Translations under genes and position numbers: made by a program | In this document: piece after piece, positions 53,441 through 64,000 of the stretch | Layout: the number at the start of each line of letters is the position of its first letter | Position numbering within the stretch: position 1 is the stretch's first letter | Notes under the pieces: model-generated | What the model saw: only the letters and a program-made list of their open reading frames with translations | What the model was told of the DNA's origin: nothing | Databases searched by the model: none | Source: Leptidea sinapis | Taxonomy: Eukaryota; Arthropoda; Insecta; Lepidoptera; Pieridae | Direction: 5' to 3' | DNA: 64,000 nucleotides | Assembly: GCF_905404315.1 (NCBI RefSeq) | Contig: NC_066269.1 | Span: 11,540,501 to 11,604,500, forward strand

Positions 53441-53814
53441 GTTTATTTTCAATTTGAATAATACGTAGGTAAGTATCCATCCCTAAGCTGTGTACTACCT
53501 TATCTGGGCCGATACCAAATGTAGCGGGCAAATCATGATCTTCGAGCACGTTTTCTATGTACGCACGGTAACAACATCGATTATTTTACCGCCGTCAACT
53601 GCGAAGGCGAGGTCCCTTTTTTCCGACCGCTGGCTCTCCTACTTTTAGAAGACTGTTCCTCCAAGAGTACCCTCCTATCAGAGAAATAGGTAGTTGAAGA
53701 ACTTATAGACCGCAAAACAATCTTAACCCATTCGAAAATAGATAAATAGTACCTACAGTCAATATATGAATGTAACACGAGCTTACTGAAAGAAATAATG
53801 AACTCATTTGCGTT
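53441..53814. other. Spacer, nothing recognised
   Basis: No supported gene or repeat. Confidence 0.4.
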
Positions 53815-54080
53815 TATTTATTGAGACGTCATGAAACCGAACCGTTTTTGAAGAGATTTGTAACTGGTGATGAAATGTGGATCAAGTACGGTGAGAATGT
53901 CCGAAAAAGGTCAATGACAAATGTCACTCAGGCTTCACAGACAGTGGTAAAACCCGATTTAACTCGCAACAAGGATTAAAAGGGCATTGTTTATTAAGAG
54001 CTTTTACCGCCGGCGCCGGGTAGAACTGTTGATTTCCACTGCAAACAACTGATGAGATTAAAGCACGAAATAATAATTAT
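53815..54080 (+). pseudogene. mariner transposase fragment
   Basis: The frame reads FLKRFVTGDEMWIKYGENVR then KRSMTNVTQASQTVVKPDL, and after two stops ELLPPAPGRTVDFHCKQLMR. 'VTGDE-W' carries the first catalytic aspartate of mariner transposases. Ends and the rest of the core are absent. Confidence 0.75.
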
Positions 54081-54779
54081 AATAAAATCTATTGCCTTGA
54101 AGTACATTCAAATATACAAAATCAACTTATTATAAACATACATTAAGACAAAAAGAAGTAGGCTCAGCTTATGCTGCTTGAAATAATTATTATGTGCAGC
54201 GCTGGTTTTCAGCCATCCCCATCTCCCTAAGGTGTTAGTTAGGTTAGGTGTTAGTGATACATAGTAAAGAGAGGGCAAATTAATAACTATTACGATGCAC
54301 ATAAAGAAATCGAAACTTTTTTTTAAATGTATCAACCGTATTTGTGAGTGTATTTGTGAGCGTGAGTGTGTGTGTTGTGTTGTATATGCAAATGTGTCAG
54401 ATGAAATGTAATATATATCGAGTTGCAAATGTTATGGTTACATTATGAAAAATATTTTTTTAATTTCTTTCCATACACAATAATTAAATTTTCGGCTTCC
54501 TGTTGTTTTTTTAATAAAACCATTTCGTATTTACCCTTAAACCGATTTATATTTTCATCATTCTGAGAGGTGATAGAATATTAATAAAAAGATAATGATA
54601 AATACATAGAAAGTGGCCGGAATTTATCAATTGAAAGGATTTGTCTTTTAACATGCGAAGAAACTTTTCCCCCTATCTATTATTATACAATGCTCACTAA
54701 ATATATCATCTTACAATTAAAGTTCCTAAAAATACTTGAAATCTGACCTTTAGTATAATTCCTCCCCTCTCTCTCACCC
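54081..54779. other. Spacer with a TG-rich minus-strand stretch
   Basis: GTGAGTGTGTGTGTTGTGTT near 54363 is simple-sequence DNA. No gene seen. Confidence 0.4.
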
Positions 54780-55500
54780 CTTCTGCCACTGCATAGGGAC
54801 GATGACTCGCTGGCCCACGAAAGAGAAAGAGAAAGCTGATCTCTTGGGCTCCCTCTTCGCGTCCAACTCGACTCTGGATGACCGAGGTGCACCACCACCG
54901 CATATTCCGCGCTGCGAGTCATACATGCCGGAGGTAAAATTCCGGCATGGAGCTGTGCTTAAGGCGCCTAGGACTTTCACATATCTAGCGGGTCCGATGG
55001 CATTCTTGATGTGCTGCGGACATGTGCTCCGGAACTAGCGCCGGTCCATTTCCATCTTTTCGGAAACATCAGGCGTAGTCCCGAAATTATGGAAGGCGGC
55101 TTTAGTGCACCCGATCCATAAGAATGAATAACGCTCGGATCCTTCCAACTACCGCCCCATTGACATTACCTCCATTTTCTCCAAAGTAATGGAGTGGATC
55201 ATCAACCAAAAGCTCTTGGGATACCTAGAGGAGCACCAGCTGATCAGCTACTGCCAGTACGGTTTCCGTGAAGTAGAACGAGAGGCGTTGGCGGTGAGTT
55301 TGGATATAGCGAAGGCCTTCGATCGAGTGTGGCATAAAGCGCATATAGCGAAACTGTCATCCTATGGGCTTCCCGAGAAGCTGTGGCAAAGGGTCAATAG
55401 CTTTTTGGCCGAACGGAGCATCAAGGTTGTTATCAACGGTGCATGCTCCGACTTAAAACGCATAAACGCTGGTGTCCCGCAAGGCTGCGTGCTATAAATA
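54780..55500 (+). pseudogene. LINE reverse transcriptase fragment with internal deletion
   Basis: Upstream linker (GAPPPHIPRCESYMPEVKFR) followed by RT motifs in partly shifted frames: LWKAALVHPIHKNE, SNYRPIDITSIFSKVMEWI, then EALAVSLDIAKAFDRVWHKA (first Asp) and NAGVPQGCVL, where it ends before the YADD box. The YGFR motif runs straight into EREALAV, so about 35 residues between are deleted. The same family gives 9745-9930. Confidence 0.78.
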
Positions 55501-55654
55501 TATAAAAATTTTTTTCCCTAAAAATTTTATTTGATTGTTTGAAAATGCCAGAATTTCAATTATTTGTTATTTCATTAGTCTTGAGAGTTGAACAAGACAT
55601 ACCAAAATTTACAAACCAAACGTCACTCAATGGAGTTAATAAAGTAAAAAAATA

Positions 55655-55740
55655 AGTTAATAAGAGTTCTAACTGAGCTCAGTTAGGGTTCGAGTCCCGT
55701 CATTTATAAATTTTGGTTACAAATTTAATTTAATTAATCC
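55655..55740 (+). mobile_element. tRNA-derived SINE, copy 2
   Basis: CTAACTGAGCTCAGTTAGGG then GGGTTCGAGTCCCGTCATTT (B box) and TATAAATTTTGGTTACAAATTT, the body of the 36944 SINE. The A-box region is rearranged. Confidence 0.55.
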
Positions 55741-56340
55741 CAGCAGTGTGGGATATAACTTTAAAAATAACATTTTTTTGTATAAAAGAGGACCCAAAAT
55801 CGAACCTAGAGGGACACTCAATGGTATAATTACATAGTCTGACCAGTAACCTCCTACTACTACTACAGCTTGGGAACGATTTTGTAGGTACGATTCTATC
55901 CATCTCAGATGATTATCTCGAATACCCAACTCATAAAACTTATGTAAGAGAATAATATGGTCTAATCGATCGAATGCCTTCTCAAAGTTTGTGTAGATCA
56001 CATCGATCTGGGAGCCACCATCCATATTTGACACATCTAATCTAATCATCTAATGTCCTTAGAGCAGCCTAAAATAAAATCATTTTGCTCTCCAGGAATT
56101 AATGCACTCGGTAATTCTATAGGTACCTTTGAACATTTTTTGTGAACTGGAATAATATGAGCAGTTTTCGTGATGTTCGGAATGTAGCCTTCATGTATCT
56201 ATTTAACAGCAACGTAATAGGGTATGCAAGGCTGTTAGCTGAGTCAGTAAAATAAATTGGATATTATATGTTATCAGTACCAGCGATTTTATCAAGATTA
56301 TGTATGCCTTTTCTTATTTATTTCATTGTATTGTAACAAC
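55741..56340 (-). pseudogene. LINE reverse transcriptase fragment
   Basis: The minus-strand frame reads IDVIYTNFEKAFDRLDHIIL, LHKFYELGIRDNHLRWIESY, VPLGSILGPLLY; further right HIIPVHKKCSK-like and GYIPNITK remnants. Contains the first catalytic Asp but not the YADD box. A different family from its neighbour at 54780. Confidence 0.7.
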
Positions 56341-56589
56341 TATTGATTGAATAATACTGGATTGCGGGCTGTTATCAATACTATTATCAAAGATATAGCT
56401 TATTAATGGAGCGAAACAAATACGATGATTACTGTGGGTTGCGTACGCGATGTTATTTGTATAAACAAAGTTGTAACTAAATTGACGTTTTTATCATTCT
56501 GCTACATTTTCAAGTTAAACATTTCAAGTGCTAAAACCAGATACATCACCGACGAAAAATGCGAAAAAAACGTCCGTCACTTTCGCACA
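56341..56589. other. Short spacer
   Basis: Nothing recognised. Confidence 0.35.
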
Positions 56590-56995
56590 TTTCGCACCAT
56601 AATAATGCGTTTCTTATGAGCATACATTAATAGACTTTGAAGATTACTGCCACGACCTCCAATTCCATATTCGCACGACACGCCACAAATTAGGATATCA
56701 TCCCTACCGTCTGGATGAGGGCGGTCCTCTACAGTACGGTTATCAAGGAGCTTTCTTCCACGTACTACAAAGCTGTGGAATGAGCTTCCTTGTGCGGTGT
56801 TTTCGGGACGATACGAGATGGCTACCTTCAAAAAAAGCGCGTACACCTTCCTTAAAGGCCGGCAACGCTCCTGTCATTCCTCTGGTGTTGCAAGAGAATG
56901 TGGGCAGCCGCGGCGGTGATAATTTGACACCAGATGAGTACGCTCGTTTGTCCTTCTTTTACATAAAAAAACGACATAAGATGTTAATTTAAATA
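56590..56995 (+). pseudogene. LINE 3' end
   Basis: Frames give YHPYRLDEG, LWNELPCAVFSGRYEMATFK, SAYTFLKGRQRSCHSSGVAR and a 3' region ending TTTTACATAAAAAAACGACA. Same family as 18306, 22510, 38005 and 60895. Confidence 0.7.
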
Positions 56996-57479
56996 AAAGT
57001 TTTAATTTTATCTGTATGCATACGTTTTAACAACGCCGCTCGGAATTTTTGACGACCTTCGGGTAAGAGATTGGGAGACTAGTTGTTTATAGTACGTCCA
57101 TCGATAGCGGCCTCATAAATTAAAAATATTTGATTACAAAAGGAATAGCAGAGTTCTCAACGATGAGATCGATCGGTTCCCAACAGAGCACGACATAATT
57201 ATGGGTCAGCCATCGCTTCATTTGCCATGCATTAGTAAATGGTAACATGCATCACTTTAACAATCATCAGTGTAATTTTCTTGAACTTCCTGATTTCCTT
57301 CGATAAAATCTCTGTCGCTCGCTGTCAACAAATGCTGAAAAAAGAATGATCCGTTCAATGTCTGAGTTGTACATTTTTTTGCTTATCAGTGTTTGAATGT
57401 GTGTTCAGATCAAATATTTCTCGTGAATTTTGAATTTGTTATCATCCACTAATTGAGCTCAACTTTTACATTTCGGCCT
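56996..57479. other. Spacer, nothing recognised
   Basis: No gene or repeat seen. Confidence 0.4.
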
Positions 57480-57565
57480 CAGTTCCCATGACAACATATT
57501 TTATACAAATTGGGTTTGTGACCAAAGTTTATGAATGATGCGCGACTCGAACTCGCGACCTCTCT
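57480..57565 (-). mobile_element. tRNA-derived SINE, copy 3
   Basis: The minus strand reads GGTCGCGAGTTCGAGTCGCG (B box) and ATCATTCATAAACTTTGGTC, matching the body of the 36944 copy. The A box is missing. Confidence 0.6.
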
Positions 57566-57743
57566 GTAATTGTAATTGCATAATTAACAATAGGTAATAT
57601 GACAATAATTGAGACTTATTGAATGACAAAATAATACAGTATACTATTTACCACCACTTCAAAAAGGGGGGCTTTGATAAGAAGAATGCTACTTCTTCTC
57701 TCATTGCCATGTAAGCAGTAGGTACACCAAAACGCGCCGGCAT

Positions 57744-57950
57744 TCAATGTTGCAACAACTTATCATTAAGTTATCTATTAATAGGGCTTTACTCACATTT
57801 TTGTCGGTATCGGTACCGACTAGTTTCGGACCATTCGGAGGTCTTTCCCTTCAATCTTCATCCAAAACTAATCGGAGTCTGAGTCATTTAATAATGACGC
57901 ACGAAAGTTTTAATAATTTAATTATCATTAAGTTGTTGCAACATTAAATG
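57744..57950. mobile_element. Foldback MITE
   Basis: AATGTTGCAACAACTTATCA at the left mirrors TATCATTAAGTTGTTGCAAC at the right. About 205 bases, no coding. Confidence 0.7.
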
Positions 57951-59761
57951 CAAAACGTCATTGTCGAAGCTATTTTTAAAATTCTTGTTGAAATAAAATG
58001 CTTCTACATTCATTTCTTCTTTTTGAGTTACCATTATGTGTTACATAGTTTCTGTTTCTGAGAAAATAATAAATAACCTAACCCTAACCTCAAAAATTGG
58101 ATCAACTGGCAAAGGACAGTTACTCAAAAATTTTTTTTTTACTTTTTTATCTTTACCGAATACAGTTTCCTTTTTAATCTGCATCACAGCTCTATCCAGT
58201 TAAATCTATTTACTCTAGAACTGGATCCCGCGCATGCGCTCTCGCGGCCCAGCTAGAAACAAGATGGCTACGCGTACCGCGTCTCACAATTGATTTTTTT
58301 ATTTCTCACGAACACAGACGGTCCTTGGCCGGTTCCATACAGCCACTACACGCGCGGTTTAAATATATCACGGATTCTGTATTTAGTTCTGTTAGCATTT
58401 AATTTAGTTCCTAGTTATAACCTATTATGTGAGTGCAGTGCAAAACTTAAGCTCTATCTTCCCGTGATAAATAGGTAAGTACTACTTAGTTATAATGCAA
58501 AATATATTGCGAATTAGAGTGGCCAGACAGTGCCCTATTGACCTAATTGTCTATGGATGTACTTAGCCGGCGTTCTAAACTTAAATGTATTTATTTTTTG
58601 AGTGATGACATAATGAAGTTATGTTTTCATTAAAAAAAAGGTGGAACAGATGAAGGAGGTTCTTCTTGCTTTTTCAGGGATTAGGTATTGGTTACCCGTG
58701 TCACGCCAGGGTGTCTGAATGGGGAAATAGACATGCGCAGTGTAAGGCCAGAATGAGATAATTTTTAATGGATTAGGCGCGCCTTGGGGCAGTTCTAACA
58801 TGTTATGTTTCTAATATCAGTGCATGAGGTTTATATTAAAATTCTGGTTATACACTTTATGTCTTAAGTTGGTACCTAATATTGCAAATACCAACACAGA
58901 GAGCGTTATACATTGCTTTACCAAACTAGACAGAGATCTCCATCTATTCTGACGGTTGCATCAAAGTTCAAAATGCATTTTAAATCTTTCGGTTTCCAAA
59001 AATATCGAGGGATTATTACTCTATTATTATTTGAAAGCCAGGTTACATGACAGGCACTCATCAATACATACTAATGGTATAATATATTGTCGTACCCTTA
59101 GTTGTGATTGTAACTATTGAACACTCGAAACACCAAATTTACATTAAGATAATCTTATTCAGGTTACTTAGGTAATAAGTTTTACTGAAAGTTACATAAA
59201 AATGTTAAAATGTGTAAAATATTTTTAAATGTATACATATTATTATAAAATAGTAAAATAGTGATTCTGAGGTGAGTGAGGGTAAGGAAAGAATAATAGA
59301 AAAAAATAAGTATGTAGTTAAAAAAAAACTAAAAAAAACACGTTATTTATAGAAAACCGAACTAAAAACGAACGACGATAGATGAAAAATATTATTCAGC
59401 AAATTGAAAAATGGAATATTTTTTATCAAACTAATGTATTTTCATTGTACTACATAATGATAAATCTGCGAAGTTTTCACGAAATCTGGCCATTTAAAGT
59501 GGGCCAAAATCACGCCCAAATGAGTCGGTTACAAACAAACATACATACAGGTGAAGCTAATAAAAAGCGTGTAAAAATATCTGAGAACCTGTCACACACA
59601 TACATATACAAATGAAGCTAATCAATAGGTTAACTGCAGTCATCAAATTGAAAAGTCAAAGTAAATATAACGCCAAAAACGATACATTTAATGCAGGTTC
59701 CGCACAGCTACTACGTAATTCGGTGTTGGCTAGGGGGCGATCTAATTTCTTTTTTAATGAT
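57951..59761. other. Spacer, no supported gene
   Basis: The only structured part is a GC-rich patch near 58225-58350 followed by TTTAAATATAT and, at 58471, an AGGTAAGT splice-donor consensus. It could be a non-coding first exon, but there is no coding support. Confidence 0.35.
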
Positions 59762-59765
59762 AATA

Positions 59766-59985
59766 AGGGATGAGACGAGCAGGACGTTCAGCTCATGGTA
59801 ATTGATAGCCCATTACAATGCAGAGGCGCTCAGGATCAATTGCGCTTGTCACATTGAGACATAAGCTGGTGTTAAGTCTCAGTTGCCCAGTAATTTCACT
59901 AGTTACGGCGACCTTCAGACCGAAACACATTACTGCTTCTAGCCGGCATCCTGTGCAAAGGGGGCCTCCCACTGGTAAATGCTGA
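59766..59985 (+). repeat. Dispersed repeat (family D), copy 2
   Basis: Same ordered blocks as 49890-50185 with internal deletions. Confidence 0.65.
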
Positions 59986-60224
59986 AGTTTTTTGACTAGG
60001 TGGTACTTACATATATTTATCTTACTTTAATTTCAACTCGAAAATACCACGCGTTCCCGAGATAAAGGGTCTTGACAGACAGACAGAATGTCGGACGGAC
60101 AACAAAGTAATCGTATTAGGCCTCCGTATTTTTCATTTGAGGTACGTGACCCTAAAAACTACCAAAATTCCTTAAACCTAGCATGTATTATATTCTTAGG
60201 GTCTGACATATTGTTGTTTATTAT

Positions 60225-60470
60225 TAAGGGTGCTACTGGGGTTGCCTCGTTTCTGTAGTGCATCGGGGATGTTCGCCGACAGCGCGAGTAGATTGTTTTT
60301 ACGCAACTATGTGCAAAATATGTGGTTCCCTGGTTCGCTGAATGAGGGGCACCACCAACGGTGTCCTGAAGATGATTGGTAGCAGGTTAAAATACAAATA
60401 TATGAGTCACTGTTGCTCTATCTCTAATGGAATGGAGAAATAGTGACTCAAATAATAGTTATAAGTATTA
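60225..60470 (+). pseudogene. Jockey-type LINE C-terminal fragment
   Basis: VLLGLPRFCSASGMFADS, continuing in another frame as CFYATMCKICGSLVR and LKMIGSRLKY, the C-terminal segment of Jockey-like reverse transcriptases. Ends in short ATTATTATT repeats. Confidence 0.6.
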
Positions 60471-60894
60471 TTATTATTATTTATTATTATTTATTAGTAC
60501 TAACGTAGTTTTTTAGTCTAACTAACCTGATTTTGAGTCCGTAGTTAGTTGAAAATAAAGTTTTATTATTATTATTTTTATTAACCCTTACATTCGTCAA
60601 CGTATGAATGAATGAATGAAAATACTTTATTGCACTAATTCATAAAGTTACAATTTGTATATAACAGTTACGGTAGCCTTATCGGTTACCTTATCGTTGC
60701 CGTAAAATTATGCTACCGTATACAGTATACCTATTCAGGGATCTCTTTCAGTTAACCTGAAGATGTAACAGATTTATTTATAACTTGACATAAGGCAATA
60801 ATTACATAATATAGGCCATACATATATTTATGTACAACTTACATTAATGATACTCTTAGATATACCCACAAAATCCGGTGAAAGAGCAACCTAT
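60471..60894. other. Simple repeats and LINE tail-like sequence
   Basis: (TTA)n near 60470 and 60570, then GAATGAATGAATGAAAATAC, which resembles a LINE 3' end in antisense. No gene. Confidence 0.4.
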
Positions 60895-61470
60895 ATTTTT
60901 TTTATTGAAAAGGAAGACAAACGAGCGGGTCGACATTCTCTTGTAACACCAGAGGAAGCACAGGAGCGTTGCTGGCCATTAAGGAAGGTGTTCGCTCTTT
61001 TTTTGAAGGTATAACATGTCGTATCGTCCCGGAAACACTGCACAAGGAAGCTCATTTCACAGCCTTGTAGTACGTGGAAGAAAGCTCCTTGAAAACTGCA
61101 CTGTCGACGACCGCCACACAACCAGATGCTGGGGATGATATCCTAATTTGTGGCGTGTCGTGCGAAGGTAGAATTCGGCGGCAGGAATCAAGTGAAACAG
61201 ATCTTCGGAATACTCCCAGTGTTAAATGCGGTAAAAGACACACACTGAAGCGACGTCTGTACGCAACGCCAAGTGATCCTGCCGTTCACAGAGCACTGGG
61301 TTCCCGACAATTTGAGCTGCTCTGTGTTGCACGCGATCAAATGGATCGGGCTGATACTGGGGTGCGCCAGACCAGAGATTACAACAATACTCCATATGTG
61401 GCTTGTGGGCCGGCTTGAAGTATTGCTGTGCTCTATTAACGACACCCAACTTCTTCGAAGCCAATTTGGC
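60895..61470 (-). pseudogene. LINE 3' end with reverse transcriptase C-terminal third
   Basis: The minus strand gives KLGVVNRAQQYFKPAH, HMEYCCNLWSGAPQYQPDPF, DRVQHRAAQIVGNPVLCERQ, DHLALRTDVASVCVFYRI, then after a frame change the ELSSTYYKAVK/CEMSFLVQCF region and SSGVTREC. The most complete copy of this family's 3' third in the window. Ends at a T-run near 60897 (poly(A) on the sense strand). Confidence 0.75.
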
Positions 61471-62595
61471 TTTGCCCTCCAGATGCTTATTGCTGCATCA
61501 TTTATTATATTTACATTACTTATACACTGACATATTACATTTTATATCCCGCAAGGTAATATTTAGCAAGGGAGCAGACATCAGGCGAAAAGTCTTCCAT
61601 TCCATAATAATTATGATAACAGTAAAATACCCTTGACATAAAACAATCCACTTAAAACCAGGCATAAGTAGATTTAGTTTTATGTCAGCTATGTGTAGTA
61701 ATAGCACGGCCGGATCTTCATTTAATTCATTCTGCCGGAAATGACATAAGCCGCATTAACTGTGTTATAAAGAATGCATTCACACACACATATATACATA
61801 AACCTACATACTTTATTACACATCTAGACCGTTACTGGAGCGCTATTACAAAATTCGAAATACGAAGTTTCGGTTGACGGATCGTACATTTTCCTATTAC
61901 GATAGTGTTTCAGATCCGAAGTTAGCGATTAGACATTTTCTCTTTCGTTAACCTTATTACCAAATCAATAACTTTTTCATTGTTTGACATTATTATGATT
62001 GTAACCATAAGTTCACTTTTTATGGTTATGATTGTCTATGGTTCTTCGAAATCCTGTCCGCACTATTCGGATCCGAAGTACTTCGGTATTAGGATCTCAT
62101 TCGAAGTTCGTCGTTCTTTTGTTTCGGACCAAAAACTTCGGCTTTCGATTTTGGTAGTCCTCCTGCAGTGGCATGCCTATCAAATAAGGATGGTCAAAAA
62201 AATATTAAAATAAGTTTAATAAAAAACTAAACTTTTTAATAATTACTTAAAAGTTTTTAATAATTCTAAAATATTTTATTGTAAAAAACTATGGGATGCT
62301 TGAGGCCAATTTATATCTATATAAATTTTATAAAGGGTTAAAGTTTGTGAGTTTGTAGATATTTTTACAATATCAATGCAAAATGGGAAATCTGTACGTT
62401 CTGTGATATTCAATCTGCTTCTTTTCCATGTTCAAACGGTTTGTAACTACACTAAAACTTTGTTTGACAAGATATGTCGAGGGAAGCAGGATATTTTTCG
62501 GGTATTTCTGCCTGCAGCTAAAATGTTTGATACTTTTTTTTTCGAGAGGAGGAAAATACAGTTACGTGTTTACGCCTCGGAATGGGACATAATAT
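61471..62595. other. Spacer, no supported gene
   Basis: Repeated TTCGGATC/GAAGTTCG-type motifs around 61850-62150 hint at an old foldback element. The plus-strand frame at 62376-62627 has no family motif. Confidence 0.35.
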
Positions 62596-62624
62596 GTCGG
62601 ACTGGAGTGACACTCCAGTCCGAC
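62596..62624. repeat. Perfect 14-bp-arm hairpin
   Basis: GTCGGACTGGAGTG, one-base loop A, exact complement. Confidence 0.85.
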
Positions 62625-62639
62625 TAAAAACCTCCTCTA

Positions 62640-63349
62640 TGCTGTTAGCCCTGAAGGCTTTTACAGTGACATAGGATACAGTCGCGTGGCGTCTCCTAAG
62701 GAGACTCGAACCTCGTACCGACTGTGTGCTTGTGGGAAGGAGAGAGAATGAAAATGAAGATGAAATGAAGATGAAAGATGAAAAGATGAGAAAAACACAC
62801 TCGCCGGCGAGTGTGGTGATGTTTTGTGTAATGTATATAAGTGTGTTTATGAATGTTTGTATGTATGTAAGTAGTGTAAATGTTTGTGTGCATGTATGTT
62901 TATGTTTGTGGAGTGTGTTTGTGATTGTGTAAGTGGTGTATGTCAGTCCGTGTGTGAGTGTGAGTGGAGTGAAACGATTACAGGACGAGGACTAACGTCT
63001 CGTCGGGTATCAAGAGAATGTGTGGTGTTAAATCTAGGTTGCGGGCGGCTGGCCATCGTCAGAGTGACGAGTGCCAGTGGTTTGCGGCGGTTGACCGCGC
63101 CTACGCCTGCGAAGGCGGTGTGTACGCGTTTGTGTGGGTGTCGCGTTCGCGATGATGAGGTCGTCATCAGGGTCTACCGTGACGTGCCGGGGACGGCATA
63201 GTGGGTTGGGACTATGGTCAAACGGGGTGTACCCTTCCTAACCAAGATGTTGGGATGGCGCATTGTCAAAAAAGCGTGGCGTGATCTCTTTAAAGTGTTG
63301 AGCTATCGTCGGAAATGAAGGTCCACGTTTCGGATGAACCACGGAGCTC
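62640..63349 (-). repeat. 3' untranslated region of a Jockey-like LINE
   Basis: GC-richer than its surroundings. On the minus strand it follows the end of the reverse transcriptase to the right and contains CT/CA-rich simple sequence. The reading frames here are not conserved proteins. Assignment rests on contiguity. Confidence 0.5.
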
Positions 63350-64000
63350 CACTTAGTTCAAAATAAATTCACGCGCACGGTGCGCGTTGCACTTTGCGCG
63401 TTGTACTTGCAAACGTTGTAGGTAGCTCGGTCGAGTGTGCGCGAATACGACGCTTGCGTATGACAGTATGGGCCGTACGATGGTTTTGTGCAGCGTCACT
63501 TTGTGTTTGAACGGAAGTTTGCTTCGCCCACACACAAGTGGATAAAGGCGACTGAGGACAAATCGGGCTCTATTGCATACCGTATCGATATGTTTCTTGA
63601 AGTTCATATTGCTGTTGAACGTGACTCCTAAGTATTTGTAATCCTTCACCTACGGTATGGATGTTTCATACAATTTAATTATGTCGGTCGGTTGTTTTTT
63701 AGCTCGAATGCTATTCGCGTTACCGAAGAGTACCGCTGCACTCTTGGTGGGGTTCACTTCAATCCGCCATTTTCTGAACCAGTTGCCTAGTTCATCGACG
63801 GCGGCTTGAAGCACTTTAATGTTGCTCAAGGTTGAGCGGTTGGAGCCAAAGTAGAGTGCCGTATCGTCAGCGTACTGAGCAAGCTGGACACCCGGAAACT
63901 TGGGAATGTCACTCGTCAAGAGCGAGAATAGAGTGGGAGAGAGGACCGAACCCTGTGGCACGCCAGAGCTGATGGGTCGGGGTGAGGATAGTGTGCCCTC
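63350..64000 (-). pseudogene. Jockey-like LINE reverse transcriptase, cut by window edge
   Basis: Minus strand, entering from the right edge: PQGSVLSPTLFSLLTSDIPK, QLAQYADDTALYFGS (catalytic YADD), LGNWFRKWRIEVNPTKSAAV, then a TAG near 63650 and KDYKYLGVTFNSNMNFKKHI, TIVRPILSYASVVF, with the frame ending at about 63353. GC-rich. Jockey-type by motif order. The upstream RT and ORF1 would lie beyond the window. Confidence 0.8.

Noticed and set aside
62696..63201. Frames rich in threonine/histidine or cysteine/valine near 62.7-63.2 kb
   Set aside because: They arise from CA/TG-rich simple sequence in a LINE 3' region.

Overview
This window looks like nuclear DNA of an insect, most likely a moth or butterfly. 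It is AT-rich and has genes with GT-AG introns. It carries repeat classes familiar from lepidopteran genomes: short Helitrons ending in CTAG, tRNA-derived SINEs, RTE/Jockey/CR1/I-type LINE tails, Gypsy LTR elements, mariner/Tc1 and hAT MITEs. I cannot name the species. No rRNA, CRISPR or bacterial-type organisation is visible.

Host genes are few. On the plus strand, 34177-40823 holds a complete six-exon gene (358 aa) for NDUFAF5, the mitochondrial complex I assembly factor; its introns are filled with LINE fragments, a SINE and foldback repeats. On the minus strand, 8771-8920 holds the first coding exon of a salt-inducible kinase (SIK3-like): the start of the kinase domain with its glycine loop. 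The rest of the kinase must lie beyond the left edge. Upstream of it sit two perfect cAMP-response elements and an initiator-like motif, which together look like a promoter.

The rest is mobile DNA, region by region. 1-5.5 kb: a Helitron, foldback MITEs and LINE tails. 10.4-16.1 kb: a complete-ended Gypsy element on the minus strand with a 4-bp target duplication and LTRs identical except for one hairpin. Its body is broken, lacking protease and the first half of reverse transcriptase, and it carries a five-copy tandem array in its 3' non-coding region. 16.5-22.6 kb: a hAT MITE with perfect 8-bp duplication, tRNA-like repeats, a degenerate mariner-type element and a second Helitron. 23.1-30.2 kb: a second, older Gypsy on the plus strand whose 5' LTR is split by a Jockey-type LINE derivative that kept ORF1 but lost almost all of ORF2. 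The two Gypsy elements share a primer-site-like motif and a polypurine tract.

41.5-49.1 kb holds two large LINE reverse transcriptases on the minus strand, one with RNase H. 49.7-53.5 kb is a nested stack: a Tc1 transposon with one stop codon inside a MITE inside a LINE, next to a third Helitron. 53.8-64 kb is a graveyard of LINE, SINE, MITE and mariner pieces, ending in a Jockey-like LINE cut by the right edge.

A cross-cutting feature is a set of perfect short hairpins (10532, 18888, 48468, 62596) and one loopless palindrome (39927). At two of these, sister copies without the hairpin lie in the same window, so they look like recent templated inversions. Boundaries of old repeats were drawn by eye and may be off by tens of bases.
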